Part shown: positions 33,264 through 41,324 of the stretch, piece after piece | Layout: each line of letters starts with the position of its first letter | Position numbering within the stretch: position 1 is the stretch's first letter | Origin: Parapedobacter tibetensis | GTDB taxonomy: Bacteria; Bacteroidota; Bacteroidia; Sphingobacteriales; Sphingobacteriaceae | DNA length: 64,000 nucleotides | Assembly (NCBI RefSeq): GCF_024643205.1 | Contig: NZ_JAMKQJ010000008.1 | Location: forward strand, 186,001-250,000 | Direction of reading: 5' to 3' | The notes under the pieces: generated by a model | The model's input: the letters and a program-made list of their open reading frames with translations, nothing else | Database searches by the model: none | What the model was told of the DNA's origin: nothing | Position numbers and translations under genes: made by a program

Positions 33264-34958
33264 TCACTCGTCCGTGACGCAGCCTTCCGTTGCGTCAGAA
33301 ACCGTTTTTGCATATTTATACAACACCCCTTTGCTTACCTTCAATAGAGGTTGTTGCCACTTAGCACGACGTTCGGCGATGGTTTCTTCGCTCACCTGAA
33401 GGTTTATGGTGTTATTCGTCGCGTCGAGCACGATTATATCGTCATCTTCCACCAAACCGATAAGCCCACCTTCATGAGCCTCAGGAGTGATATGCCCCAC
33501 CACAAATCCGTGGGTTCCACCGCTGAAGCGCCCGTCGGTGATGAGGGCTACGCTTTTCCCCAATCCTGCACCAATTAACGCAGATGTTGGTTTCAGCATT
33601 TCGGGCATGCCGGGAGCTCCTTTGGGGCCTTCGTTTTTGATGACGACAACATCGCCCGCCTTGACCCTACCAGAGGAGATGCCTTCGATGAGCTGCTTTT
33701 CGCCATCAAAGACACGGGCTGGCCCTTCGAAACGTTCGCCCTCCTTGCCCGATATTTTGGCTACGCTGCCTTTTTCAGCCAGGTTGCCATATAATATTTG
33801 GAGGTGGCCTGTAGCCTTTATTGGATTATCCAATGTATAGATGATTGCTTGGTCTATTGCATTGATGGGCGTTACATCTGATAGATTTTCCGCCAATGTC
33901 TGTCCGGTCACCGTAAGGCAATTGCCATGTAGCAGGCCTTCATTGAGCAGGTACTTCATTACGGCAGGAACCCCTCCATATAGGTGGAGGTCTTGCATCA
34001 AGTATTTGCCGCTGGGTTTCAAGTCGGCCAATACAGGCGTGGTGTTGCTCATGCGTTGGAAATCGTCTTGGGTAATCTGAATACCTACGCTTTTGCCCAT
34101 GGCGATGAAATGCAATACCGCATTGGTACTTCCTCCGAGAACGATAATCAGACGCAGGGCATTTTCAAACGCTTCACGCGTCATGATATCCGAAGGCTTG
34201 ATGTCGCGTTCCAATAGGATATGGATGTATTTGCCGGCATCGAGGCATTCCTGGTGTTTTTCCTTGCTGATAGCGGGGCTGGAGGAGGAATAGGGCAATG
34301 ACATACCCAAGGCCTCAATGGCCGACGCCATGGTATTGGCTGTATACATACCACCGCAAGCCCCTGCTCCCGGACACGCATTTTTGACGATTCCAAGAAA
34401 GTCTTCATCCGATAGGTTCCCGGCAATTTTCTGTCCAAGTGCTTCGAACGCGGATACGATATTCAGGTCTTGCTCTTTATAATGGCCCGGAGCGATGGTG
34501 CCTCCGTAAACCATAATGGAGGGCCTGTTGAGGCGGCCCATGGCCATGATGGACCCTGGCATGTTTTTGTCGCAACCCGGGATAGCAATAAGCCCATCGT
34601 AATACTGCCCACCACACATGGCCTCGATACTGTCGGCGATGATATCGCGACTTACCAACGAATAGCGCATGCCATCGGTACCATTGGCCATGCCGTCGCT
34701 CACGCCGATTGTATTAAATATCAACCCAACGAGATTGTTGCTCCATACACCGTCTTTCACTACTTTAGCTAGGTCATTGAGGTGCATATTGCAGGTATTG
34801 CCATCGTAACCCATGCTGGCGATACCCACTTGAGCTTTTTGCATGTCGTCATCCGTCAGCCCAATGCCGTAAAGCATAGCCTGTGCAGCGGGTTGGGTCT
34901 TGTCTTGGGTGAATACCCGGCTGTATTTGTTCAGTTCGTTTGTTTGTTTAGTCAGCAT
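33264..34958 (-). CDS. ilvD: Dihydroxyacid dehydratase
   Basis: Iron-sulfur enzyme converting dihydroxyisovalerate and dihydroxymethylvalerate to the corresponding 2-oxo acids. The 564-residue length is standard. The cluster cysteines are in GYDGNTCNMHL, PGCDKNMPGSIMAMGRLN and CPGAGACGGMYTANTMASA. The C-terminal LITDGRFSGGTHGFVVGHI is the second family signature. It begins 2 nt after ilvE and precedes ilvB by 64 nt. Confidence 0.97.
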   Translation of the reverse strand: MLTKQTNELNKYSRVFTQDKTQPAAQAMLYGIGLTDDDMQKAQVGIASMGYDGNTCNMHLNDLAKVVKDGVWSNNLVGLIFNTIGVSDGMANGTDGMRYSLVSRDIIADSIEAMCGGQYYDGLIAIPGCDKNMPGSIMAMGRLNRPSIMVYGGTIAPGHYKEQDLNIVSAFEALGQKIAGNLSDEDFLGIVKNACPGAGACGGMYTANTMASAIEALGMSLPYSSSSPAISKEKHQECLDAGKYIHILLERDIKPSDIMTREAFENALRLIIVLGGSTNAVLHFIAMGKSVGIQITQDDFQRMSNTTPVLADLKPSGKYLMQDLHLYGGVPAVMKYLLNEGLLHGNCLTVTGQTLAENLSDVTPINAIDQAIIYTLDNPIKATGHLQILYGNLAEKGSVAKISGKEGERFEGPARVFDGEKQLIEGISSGRVKAGDVVVIKNEGPKGAPGMPEMLKPTSALIGAGLGKSVALITDGRFSGGTHGFVVGHITPEAHEGGLIGLVEDDDIIVLDATNNTINLQVSEETIAERRAKWQQPLLKVSKGVLYKYAKTVSDATEGCVTDE

Positions 34959-34960
34959 GG

Positions 34961-35851
34961 TTATATGATCACTTCGTAATTTTCTTTTTCCAATGTAAGA
35001 TTCTTGTAAGCCCGTTGTATGGTAGAACCAAGTGTATCAGCCCATTCTTCCGAGAAAACAACATCATCTATGGCAGCAATACCCACAATACCCGTAGCCG
35101 TACCGGAGAGGAATGCGCTATCCGCTCCTTTGAATTCTTCCAAAGAGATTTGTTTCTCTACGACATCGATGTTGAGCACGTTAGCAAGTTCAAGTACCGT
35201 TTGCCGTGTAATTCCTGGAAAAATATGCCCTAAGGACGGGGTAAACAACGTGGTATCCTTTTCGATAAAGAGGTTGTTGCTGGAAGCTTGGGCTACATAG
35301 CCCTCGCTATCCAGCAAGATCGCTTCGTCAAATCCCCGTTTGATTGCCTCATTGGTGGCCATGATGGATGCTACATATTGGCCGGATACCTTAGCCTCGG
35401 GCGGCAAGGAATTGGGATTAGGCCGCTGATACGGCGATAGGGTTACCCGGATAAGATCAGTTCCCAAGAACGGTCCCCATTCCCATGCGGATATGACAAT
35501 GCTGGAATCATTGGATGCTGTGAGGTACATGTTGTGGCCAGTGGTTACCAGCGGTCTGATATATGCACTTCGCAAATTGTTCTTGTCCAAAAGTTGGTAG
35601 GTCTTGTCTACAAGGAGATCCGTTTTCCATGGGAAGGCAATGCCCACAAGCTCACAGGAATGGCGGAGCCGATCATAATGCTGTTCGGCCTTGAATATGC
35701 GCGTGCCATTGTGCGTATTATAGGCCCGTATGCCTTCCAAGGCGGAATAACCGTAATGGAGCGATTGGCCAAACAGGTCAATCCCCGTGCTGTCAGCTTT
35801 GACAAACGTACCATCCAAATAAACCCATGTGTTTTTATCGAAATACTTCAT
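34961..35851 (-). CDS. ilvE: Branched-chain amino acid aminotransferase
   Basis: PLP enzyme for the last step to valine, leucine and isoleucine with glutamate as amino donor. The 296 residues belong to fold type IV: FGQSLHYGYSALEGIRAY near residue 28-45, the PLP lysine in AKVSGQYVASIMATNEAIKR, and LLDSEGYVAQASSNNLFI and GHIFPGITRQTVLELAN toward the C-terminus. GAGGA lies 5 nt before the ATG, one of the better ribosome sites here. It is the first gene of the operon; the promoter must lie in 35852-36185. Confidence 0.96.
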   Translation of the reverse strand: MKYFDKNTWVYLDGTFVKADSTGIDLFGQSLHYGYSALEGIRAYNTHNGTRIFKAEQHYDRLRHSCELVGIAFPWKTDLLVDKTYQLLDKNNLRSAYIRPLVTTGHNMYLTASNDSSIVISAWEWGPFLGTDLIRVTLSPYQRPNPNSLPPEAKVSGQYVASIMATNEAIKRGFDEAILLDSEGYVAQASSNNLFIEKDTTLFTPSLGHIFPGITRQTVLELANVLNIDVVEKQISLEEFKGADSAFLSGTATGIVGIAAIDDVVFSEEWADTLGSTIQRAYKNLTLEKENYEVII

Positions 35852-36185
35852 GTTTCCTCACCTAAGATTCACCTATTTGCTTTTCATTGAAATGCCTGGA
35901 TTCTCCCTTAAATTCCCTATAGGTTCGTTGTCTTTTATTTGACTTCATCAAGGTATGATGTTTATTCATAATTGGCAATAGCAAATGAATAGTTTTTTAA
36001 ATCAGAATATAATTTTACTTTATTAATTATAAAAGAATATAATTTTATTATTATACCTTTTTATGCTGCAATATTTTATTAAATATATACCAAAACCAAT
36101 TTGGGTATTCGGTTCATTTATTGATTACTGAATGCATCAGTGTCAAATTCTGCGTAAAATAGGGTGCACCGATGAAAAAGTTGAC
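35852..36185 (-). other. AT-rich leader of the ilv/leu operon with possible small ORF
   Basis: This 334-bp stretch precedes ilvE and should carry its promoter; no exact TAnnTTTG box was found on the minus strand. A 35-codon frame from ATG 35969 to TAG 35862 ends 10 nt before the ilvE ATG. Its product (MNKHHTLMKSNKRQRTYREF...) is basic and contains one Leu and one Ile, so it does not look like a classical branched-chain attenuator peptide. No terminator/antiterminator pair is seen. Confidence 0.4.
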
Positions 36186-36229
36186 AAAAAAGAAACCCTC
36201 GCCGAGTGCTCGGTGAGGGTTTCTTTTTT
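36186..36229. terminator. Bidirectional terminator after atpC
   Basis: A 21-nt arm at 36186-36206 pairs with 36209-36229 with a single G-T wobble; the actual loop must be a few bases larger. An A-tract on the left and a T-tract on the right give U-runs on both strands. It lies 21 nt after the atpC stop (minus strand) and shields the ilv leader. Confidence 0.9.
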
Positions 36230-36249
36230 GCTTATGTTAATTTTGTTGG

Positions 36250-36498
36250 TTAAGCTTCGAGTATTCCTTCGGCGAGCACGGTGATGTTGTCATGAATCAC
36301 CTCCACGACACCTCCAATAATGCCAATAATCTCTTCACTTTTACCGTTGCGAATAATCACTTTGCCATTCTCCAATGTAGAGACAATCGGCGCGTGTTTC
36401 TCCAGTATCTCGAATGAACCAGCCGAGCCGGGCACGGTCACCGATGTAACTTCCCCATCAAAAACAGGTTTATCCGGTGTGATGATTGTGAGCTTCAT
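36250..36498 (-). CDS. atpC: ATP synthase F1 epsilon subunit (short form)
   Basis: Central-stalk subunit of F1Fo ATP synthase that couples rotation and can inhibit ATP hydrolysis. At 82 residues it is only the N-terminal beta-sandwich: MKLTIITPDKPVFDGEVTSV, then GSFEILEKHAPIVSTLENGK and VVEVIHDNITVLAE. The C-terminal helical hairpin found in the 135-residue bacterial form is absent, which is usual in Bacteroidota. The start overlaps the atpD stop by 1 nt, and a terminator follows. Confidence 0.95.
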   Translation of the reverse strand: MKLTIITPDKPVFDGEVTSVTVPGSAGSFEILEKHAPIVSTLENGKVIIRNGKSEEIIGIIGGVVEVIHDNITVLAEGILEA

Positions 36499-38000
36499 TA
36501 CACAGCCTCCGCTAATAATTTCTTGCCTTTTTCAATGGCTTCTTCAATGGTGCCTACCAAGTTGAAAGCCGCCTCAGGATATTCGTCCACCTCACCATCA
36601 ATAATCATGTTAAAGCCTTTGATGGTCTCCTTGATATCTACCAACACACCTTTGAGGCCAGTGAACTGTTCGGCTACATGGAAGGGTTGCGATAAGAAAC
36701 GTTGTACCCTGCGGGCACGACCAACTACCAACTTGTCTTCTTCCGATAGTTCATCCATACCCAAGATAGCGATGATATCCTGCAATTCCTTATAGCGCTG
36801 CAGGATTTCTTTTACGCGTTGAGCGGTATTATAGTGTTCATCACCCAAAGTTGCAGCATTCAATATCCGGGAGGTAGAATCCAACGGATCCACTGCCGGA
36901 TAAATACCCAATTCGGCGATTTTACGTGAAAGTACGGTTGTGGCATCCAAGTGGGCGAACGTAGTAGCTGGGGCAGGATCCGTCAAATCATCAGCCGGCA
37001 CATAAACAGCCTGTACAGATGTAATGGATCCACGTTTGGTGGAGGTAATTCGTTCTTGCATGAGCCCCATCTCTGTGGCCAAGGTAGGTTGATAACCTAC
37101 TGCCGATGGCATCCGGCCCAACAAAGCGGATACTTCAGAGCCAGCTTGGGTAAACCGAAAGATATTATCGATAAAGAACAGGATATCCCGGCCAGCACCC
37201 TCGTCATCGCCATCGCGGAAATACTCGGCAATGGTCAGTCCTGAAAGGGCCACACGTGCACGCGCACCGGGAGGCTCGTTCATTTGTCCGAATACGAAGG
37301 TAGCTTTGGATTCCTTCAGTTCCTCAACATCGACTTTTTCCAAAGGCCATTCGCCTTTTTCCATGCCCTCCATGAACTCCTCACCATATTTGATGATACC
37401 GGATTCGAGCATCTCGCGAAGCAGGTCGTTACCCTCACGGGTACGTTCGCCTACACCTGCAAATACCGAAAGTCCTGAATATGCTTTTGCAATATTGTTA
37501 ATCAGCTCTTGAATCAATACGGTTTTTCCTACACCAGCACCACCGAACAAACCGATTTTACCACCTTTGGCGTATGGTTCCAATAGGTCGATAACCTTGA
37601 TACCAGTAAAAAGTATTTCTGTTTCGGTAGAAAGGTCTTCGAATTTTGGAGGGTTGTTGTGGATACTGCGGCCGTCGGATTTGTCGAGCTCCTTGATGCC
37701 GTCAATCGCATCGCCTACCACATTGAATACGCGCCCTTTGATACCTTCACCTATGGGCATTTTGATGGGCGCGCCTGTATCCACCACGTCCATGCCGCGC
37801 AGGAGGCCTTCTGTTGCATCCATGGCAATGGTACGTACGCGTTCCTCGCCTAGGTGCTGCTGAACCTCTAAAACGACACGTTGACCGTTTTCTTTCTCGA
37901 TTTCCAGCGCATCCAAAATCTTAGGGAGTTTGGCATTTTCGGAGAAACTTACATCGACCACGGGGCCAATGATTTGGGCTATTTTTCCAATATTGGACAT
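36498..38000 (-). CDS. atpD: ATP synthase F1 beta subunit
   Basis: Catalytic nucleotide-binding subunit of F1. The 500 residues start MSNIGKIAQIIGPVVDVSFS and hold the P-loop GLFGGAGVGKTVLIQELINN, the Walker B/catalytic region GRDILFFIDNIFRFTQAGSE, and the DELSEED-like sequence as MDELSEEDKLVV near residue 400. Only atpD and atpC occur here; the remaining F1Fo genes must be elsewhere, a split common in Bacteroidota. A 190-nt gap separates it from the upstream gene. Confidence 0.98.
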   Translation of the reverse strand: MSNIGKIAQIIGPVVDVSFSENAKLPKILDALEIEKENGQRVVLEVQQHLGEERVRTIAMDATEGLLRGMDVVDTGAPIKMPIGEGIKGRVFNVVGDAIDGIKELDKSDGRSIHNNPPKFEDLSTETEILFTGIKVIDLLEPYAKGGKIGLFGGAGVGKTVLIQELINNIAKAYSGLSVFAGVGERTREGNDLLREMLESGIIKYGEEFMEGMEKGEWPLEKVDVEELKESKATFVFGQMNEPPGARARVALSGLTIAEYFRDGDDEGAGRDILFFIDNIFRFTQAGSEVSALLGRMPSAVGYQPTLATEMGLMQERITSTKRGSITSVQAVYVPADDLTDPAPATTFAHLDATTVLSRKIAELGIYPAVDPLDSTSRILNAATLGDEHYNTAQRVKEILQRYKELQDIIAILGMDELSEEDKLVVGRARRVQRFLSQPFHVAEQFTGLKGVLVDIKETIKGFNMIIDGEVDEYPEAAFNLVGTIEEAIEKGKKLLAEAV

Positions 38001-38190
38001 ATTACAGGAACTAAAATTTTATAAACCAGTGTTATAAAGGCAAAAATACAGGCCTCGAATTCAGACCGCAAAAATACGCTTTAAAGAATTAAAAGCAAAT
38101 ATAATTTTAAGAATTGTTTTGAGCGGTTTCGATCAGCCAATACCCGCCCATTGATTCCCTGCGATGGGCGATTTTAACGTGCTGGTCAAA

Positions 38191-39309
38191 TCAGGGATAA
38201 TGCCGCCCAATCCGCTCGACGATTTCCTTGCGGAGTTTGAGCGGCTCTATAATGCCCATTTGTCGGTAAACGATTTCACCTTTCGGCGAAATCAGCACAG
38301 TATAGGGCAATGCACCCTGCCATTCCTCATCCACTGCTTCGATGAGGTCGTATTTGTTTTCATCGCCAAATAGGTAATTTCGATTGCTGGCGTATTTTTG
38401 CTGTAGGAAGGCAAGCACCTTGTCTGCTGATTTCTTTGAATCCATGGACACGGTTATGAAATCAAAATCGCGGTTCCTATACATTTTATCTGTTTCTACA
38501 AGCGCAGAAAATTCAGCAACACACGGTCCACACCACGTTGCCCAGAAATTGATCAAACGATACTTCCCCGAATCATTTTTGAGCAATGCCTTTAGCTCAT
38601 CCAAGGTAACTTCTTCAAGGGCCACAGACTCCTTTTTCCAGTCTTCCGCTTCTTGGATTTTCCAATCTATTTTTGATTTCCATTTTACCGAGCACCCGAA
38701 CGTCTTAGTGGTGGGGGTTGTTACAGGTTGTCCGGCTAATAATTCATCTACAGCAGCCCTTAGGTCAAATGTTTTAGCCCTGCCCATGTGTTCATCGTCA
38801 TCGATGCGTCCAACATATTGTAGTATCCGCGATTCATCAAACACAAAAGCATGCGGTGTAACCGCAGGCCCATACTGCTTGGCTACTTCTTGTGTTTCGC
38901 CATCATAGAGGTACGGAAAATTATAGCCCTTGTCTTTAGAGCGTATTTTCATCTCCTCGAAGCTGTCATTCAAATCCGAATAACCCAACTCGTCAAATCT
39001 GACCGCAGCATCCGAATTTGGGCTGATGGCCACCACCTGCACGCCCGTCGGCCCGTAAGTGCTGGTGAATTCGATAATTCGATCCTCATACGCCTGGGCA
39101 GTGGGACAATGGTTGCACGTAAAAATAATGACCAATACCTTGGCCTCCTTGAAACTTTCCAAGGTGTAGGTTTTGTCATCCACACCTTTCAGGCTAAAAC
39201 CAGGGGCCTTTGAACCGATGCGCAGTGGTTTGTAGTCATCTGCTAGGAGCACATTGGATAATATAAGCAATGTGGCTACTGACAATATCGTCTTTTTAAA
39301 CACTTCCAT
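38191..39309 (-). CDS. Secreted protein with two thioredoxin-fold domains
   Basis: A 372-residue periplasmic redox protein. A signal peptide (about 1-23) is followed by a PRX-like/redoxin domain (about 28-195) with Cys65 and Cys68 in IFTCNHCPT, and a second TlpA-like domain (about 225-372) with Cys260 and Cys263 in FWATWCGPCVAEF. Both CxxC pairs are intact. The second domain resembles thiol-disulfide reductases, the first thioredoxin-fold proteins of unknown partner. The tandem suggests internal electron transfer between two domains, which is inference. It lies upstream of atpDC on the same strand; a weak hairpin with 7-bp stem (38145-38170) follows its stop. Confidence 0.88.
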   Translation of the reverse strand: MEVFKKTILSVATLLILSNVLLADDYKPLRIGSKAPGFSLKGVDDKTYTLESFKEAKVLVIIFTCNHCPTAQAYEDRIIEFTSTYGPTGVQVVAISPNSDAAVRFDELGYSDLNDSFEEMKIRSKDKGYNFPYLYDGETQEVAKQYGPAVTPHAFVFDESRILQYVGRIDDDEHMGRAKTFDLRAAVDELLAGQPVTTPTTKTFGCSVKWKSKIDWKIQEAEDWKKESVALEEVTLDELKALLKNDSGKYRLINFWATWCGPCVAEFSALVETDKMYRNRDFDFITVSMDSKKSADKVLAFLQQKYASNRNYLFGDENKYDLIEAVDEEWQGALPYTVLISPKGEIVYRQMGIIEPLKLRKEIVERIGRHYP

Positions 39310-39342
39310 TTGCCTACAAGTTTATAATCAAACAAATATAGC

Positions 39343-39957
39343 CTATCCAAACCGTTTATTTATCTCATCCTGCAATTGCCGCTTGAGTTTCTGCTCTTTT
39401 TCCATGGCTTTTTTACGATGTTGGTCAAATTCCATTTGGAGATCCTCGATCGCTTTTTTGGTGTCTTTGGTAACCATATGACTTTGGTTGAAACGGTAAA
39501 TATAAAACGTCAGCGCAATTGCTAAGGCAAGCACCAGGCTCCACAACAGAATGCTATAAGTAGATTTGTGCATAGCCATGCCTAAAAAAGAGAAGTTATC
39601 TCTATGGTCTTTGGCGCTTTGTAGACTCTTATACACCGTTGAAAGGGAGTCACTGAGCAATTCCGTTTTAGCTTGTTGATCTCCTGTTGCTTTGGTCACC
39701 TCTATAAGTTGGCCGCGTAGGTCTGACAATGTATCGGCCACATTCTTTCTAATGCGATCCAAATGGGTGCGCCGCACGACCTTATATTCCTGATAATTGT
39801 TAGAAACCGCATTGAGGTAAATAAATTGGCTGTCTATGGAACCGCTTGTCAATGATCCTTTCGGCGGTTGCTGTTGGGATGACGGAGCTGGTTGGCAAAA
39901 GGCTTGTCCTGCCAATGAAAATGCAATACACAAAATCAAGAGTCTGGTGTTTCTCAT
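39343..39957 (-). CDS. Hypothetical membrane protein with coiled coils
   Basis: A 204-residue protein with a signal peptide (MRNTRLLILCIAFSLAGQAF), a Pro/Gln-rich linker, a helical periplasmic region (about 45-115), one membrane helix (about 133-153, SILLWSLVLALAIALTFYIY) and a charged cytoplasmic coiled coil (about 160-204) with repeated KKA and QKLKRQLQDEI. This is an envelope-spanning layout common in Bacteroidota. No enzyme domain is visible. The next gene starts 33 nt downstream, so the two are likely co-transcribed. Confidence 0.75.
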   Translation of the reverse strand: MRNTRLLILCIAFSLAGQAFCQPAPSSQQQPPKGSLTSGSIDSQFIYLNAVSNNYQEYKVVRRTHLDRIRKNVADTLSDLRGQLIEVTKATGDQQAKTELLSDSLSTVYKSLQSAKDHRDNFSFLGMAMHKSTYSILLWSLVLALAIALTFYIYRFNQSHMVTKDTKKAIEDLQMEFDQHRKKAMEKEQKLKRQLQDEINKRFG

Positions 39958-40025
39958 ACTTTTTAACTATTCTAATTGACGTTTTAATTTAAAGAACACG
40001 ATATTACGGGATTTATTGTTTAAAT

Positions 40026-40123
40026 AAAAATCGAATGGGAAAATAATGAATAAATGACTTCGTGTAGGTCATCTCAAAAGGTCGGCTGGGCAACACATGA
40101 CAGCCCATAACAGTTCGATTTTT
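40026..40123. other. Nested inverted repeats, possible structured RNA before rhaT
   Basis: AAAAATCGAA (40026-40035) pairs with TTCGATTTTT (40114-40123), closing a loop that contains TGAC/GTCA and GGCTG/CAGCC helices. The plus-strand arm ends in T5, so it could be a terminator or a leader structure. It lies between the divergent genes at 39957 and 40177, 54 nt before rhaT. Confidence 0.4.
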
Positions 40124-40176
40124 CATCTTTCCTATCTTGCGACGTTTTTATTAACCAGTTTAGCCATATAAATGAT

Positions 40177-41259
40177 ATGCAAGCATTAGCAGGAGTAATT
40201 TTCCATTTTATCGGGGGGTTTGCCTCCGGAAGTTTCTATGTACCTTATAAGAAAGTAAAGGGTTGGGCATGGGAGAGTTTTTGGATTATCGGAGGGTTGT
40301 TTTCATGGCTTATTGTGCCTCCACTGGCAGCCTATCTCACCATTCCCGGTTTTGCCGATATCATTCGGCAGGCTGATGTCAGCACGTTTGGTTATTCCTA
40401 CTTATTTGGACTACTCTGGGGCATTGGAGGGCTTACGTATGGTTTGGGGGTAAGGTACTTGGGAGTGTCTTTGGGAAGCAGTATCATCTTAGGGTTAACT
40501 ATGGTATTCGGCTCATTGGTGCCATCCATATTCTATTATTTCAATGGTACGGAAGGTAAAGATACCATCGATTTGTTTTTCACGACCACTTCGGGTATTA
40601 CCGTGTTGGCAGGGTTGGCTATCTGTGTGGTGGGTATCTTTTTATGCGGCAAGGCAGGGGTATTGAAGGAAAGGGAATTGACGGGCGCCAAAGCAGATGC
40701 AAGTGGAAATCAGGATTACAAGTTTAGACTAGGGCTGGCAGTGGCCATTGTTTCGGGCGTCCTCAGCGCTTGTTTTAATTTTGGATTAGAGGCCGGAAAA
40801 CCGATGGCCAATGTGGCCAACGACATTTGGAAAGCCACCAATCCCGGGGAGGGCGAGTTCCTGTTCCAAAATAACGTCACTTACGTGGTGGTGCTATGGG
40901 GTGGCCTCACCACCAATTTCCTATGGTGTATGTTCCTCAATGCCCGCAATAAGACATTCGGCGACTACGCAAATGCCAAAACTCCGCTTACTAAGAATTA
41001 CCTGCTTTGTGCACTTGCAGGCACCACATGGTATTTGCAGTTCTTCTTTTATGGCATGGGTGAAAGCAGGTTAGGCAATGGTGCCAGTTCATGGATCTTG
41101 CACATGGCGTTCATCATCCTCATCGCCAATTCATGGGGCGTTATATTGAAAGAATGGAAAGGGGTAAGCAAAAGGACTTATAGAACCATTATTGCCGGAA
41201 TTGCCCTTATTATCCTTTCCATTGTGCTGGTGGGACTTGCCCGAACACTGGAAGAGTAG
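40177..41259 (+). CDS. rhaT: L-rhamnose/H+ symporter
   Basis: Inner-membrane proton symporter for L-rhamnose. The 360-residue protein has about ten hydrophobic segments and starts MQALAGVIFHFIGGFASGSF, followed by YVPYKKVKGWAWESFWIIGG, the signature N-terminus of RhaT. Further matches include GVRYLGVSLGSSIILGLTMV and FGSLVPSIFYY. It is the first gene of the rhamnose operon, 65 nt before the aldolase fusion gene, and should be induced by rhamnose; no regulator gene lies in the window. Confidence 0.95.
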   Translation: MQALAGVIFHFIGGFASGSFYVPYKKVKGWAWESFWIIGGLFSWLIVPPLAAYLTIPGFADIIRQADVSTFGYSYLFGLLWGIGGLTYGLGVRYLGVSLGSSIILGLTMVFGSLVPSIFYYFNGTEGKDTIDLFFTTTSGITVLAGLAICVVGIFLCGKAGVLKERELTGAKADASGNQDYKFRLGLAVAIVSGVLSACFNFGLEAGKPMANVANDIWKATNPGEGEFLFQNNVTYVVVLWGGLTTNFLWCMFLNARNKTFGDYANAKTPLTKNYLLCALAGTTWYLQFFFYGMGESRLGNGASSWILHMAFIILIANSWGVILKEWKGVSKRTYRTIIAGIALIILSIVLVGLARTLEE

Positions 41260-41324
41260 GTTTTAAGTCGGAAGCTGGGTGCCGATAGCTGATAGTAACA
41301 AAAAAACAAAAAAGCAATATAAAA

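Noticed and set aside
38145..38170. 7-bp hairpin downstream of the double thioredoxin gene as a terminator
   Set aside because: CGCCCAT/ATGGGCG is well placed, but no U-run follows on the minus strand, so it is not listed as a feature.
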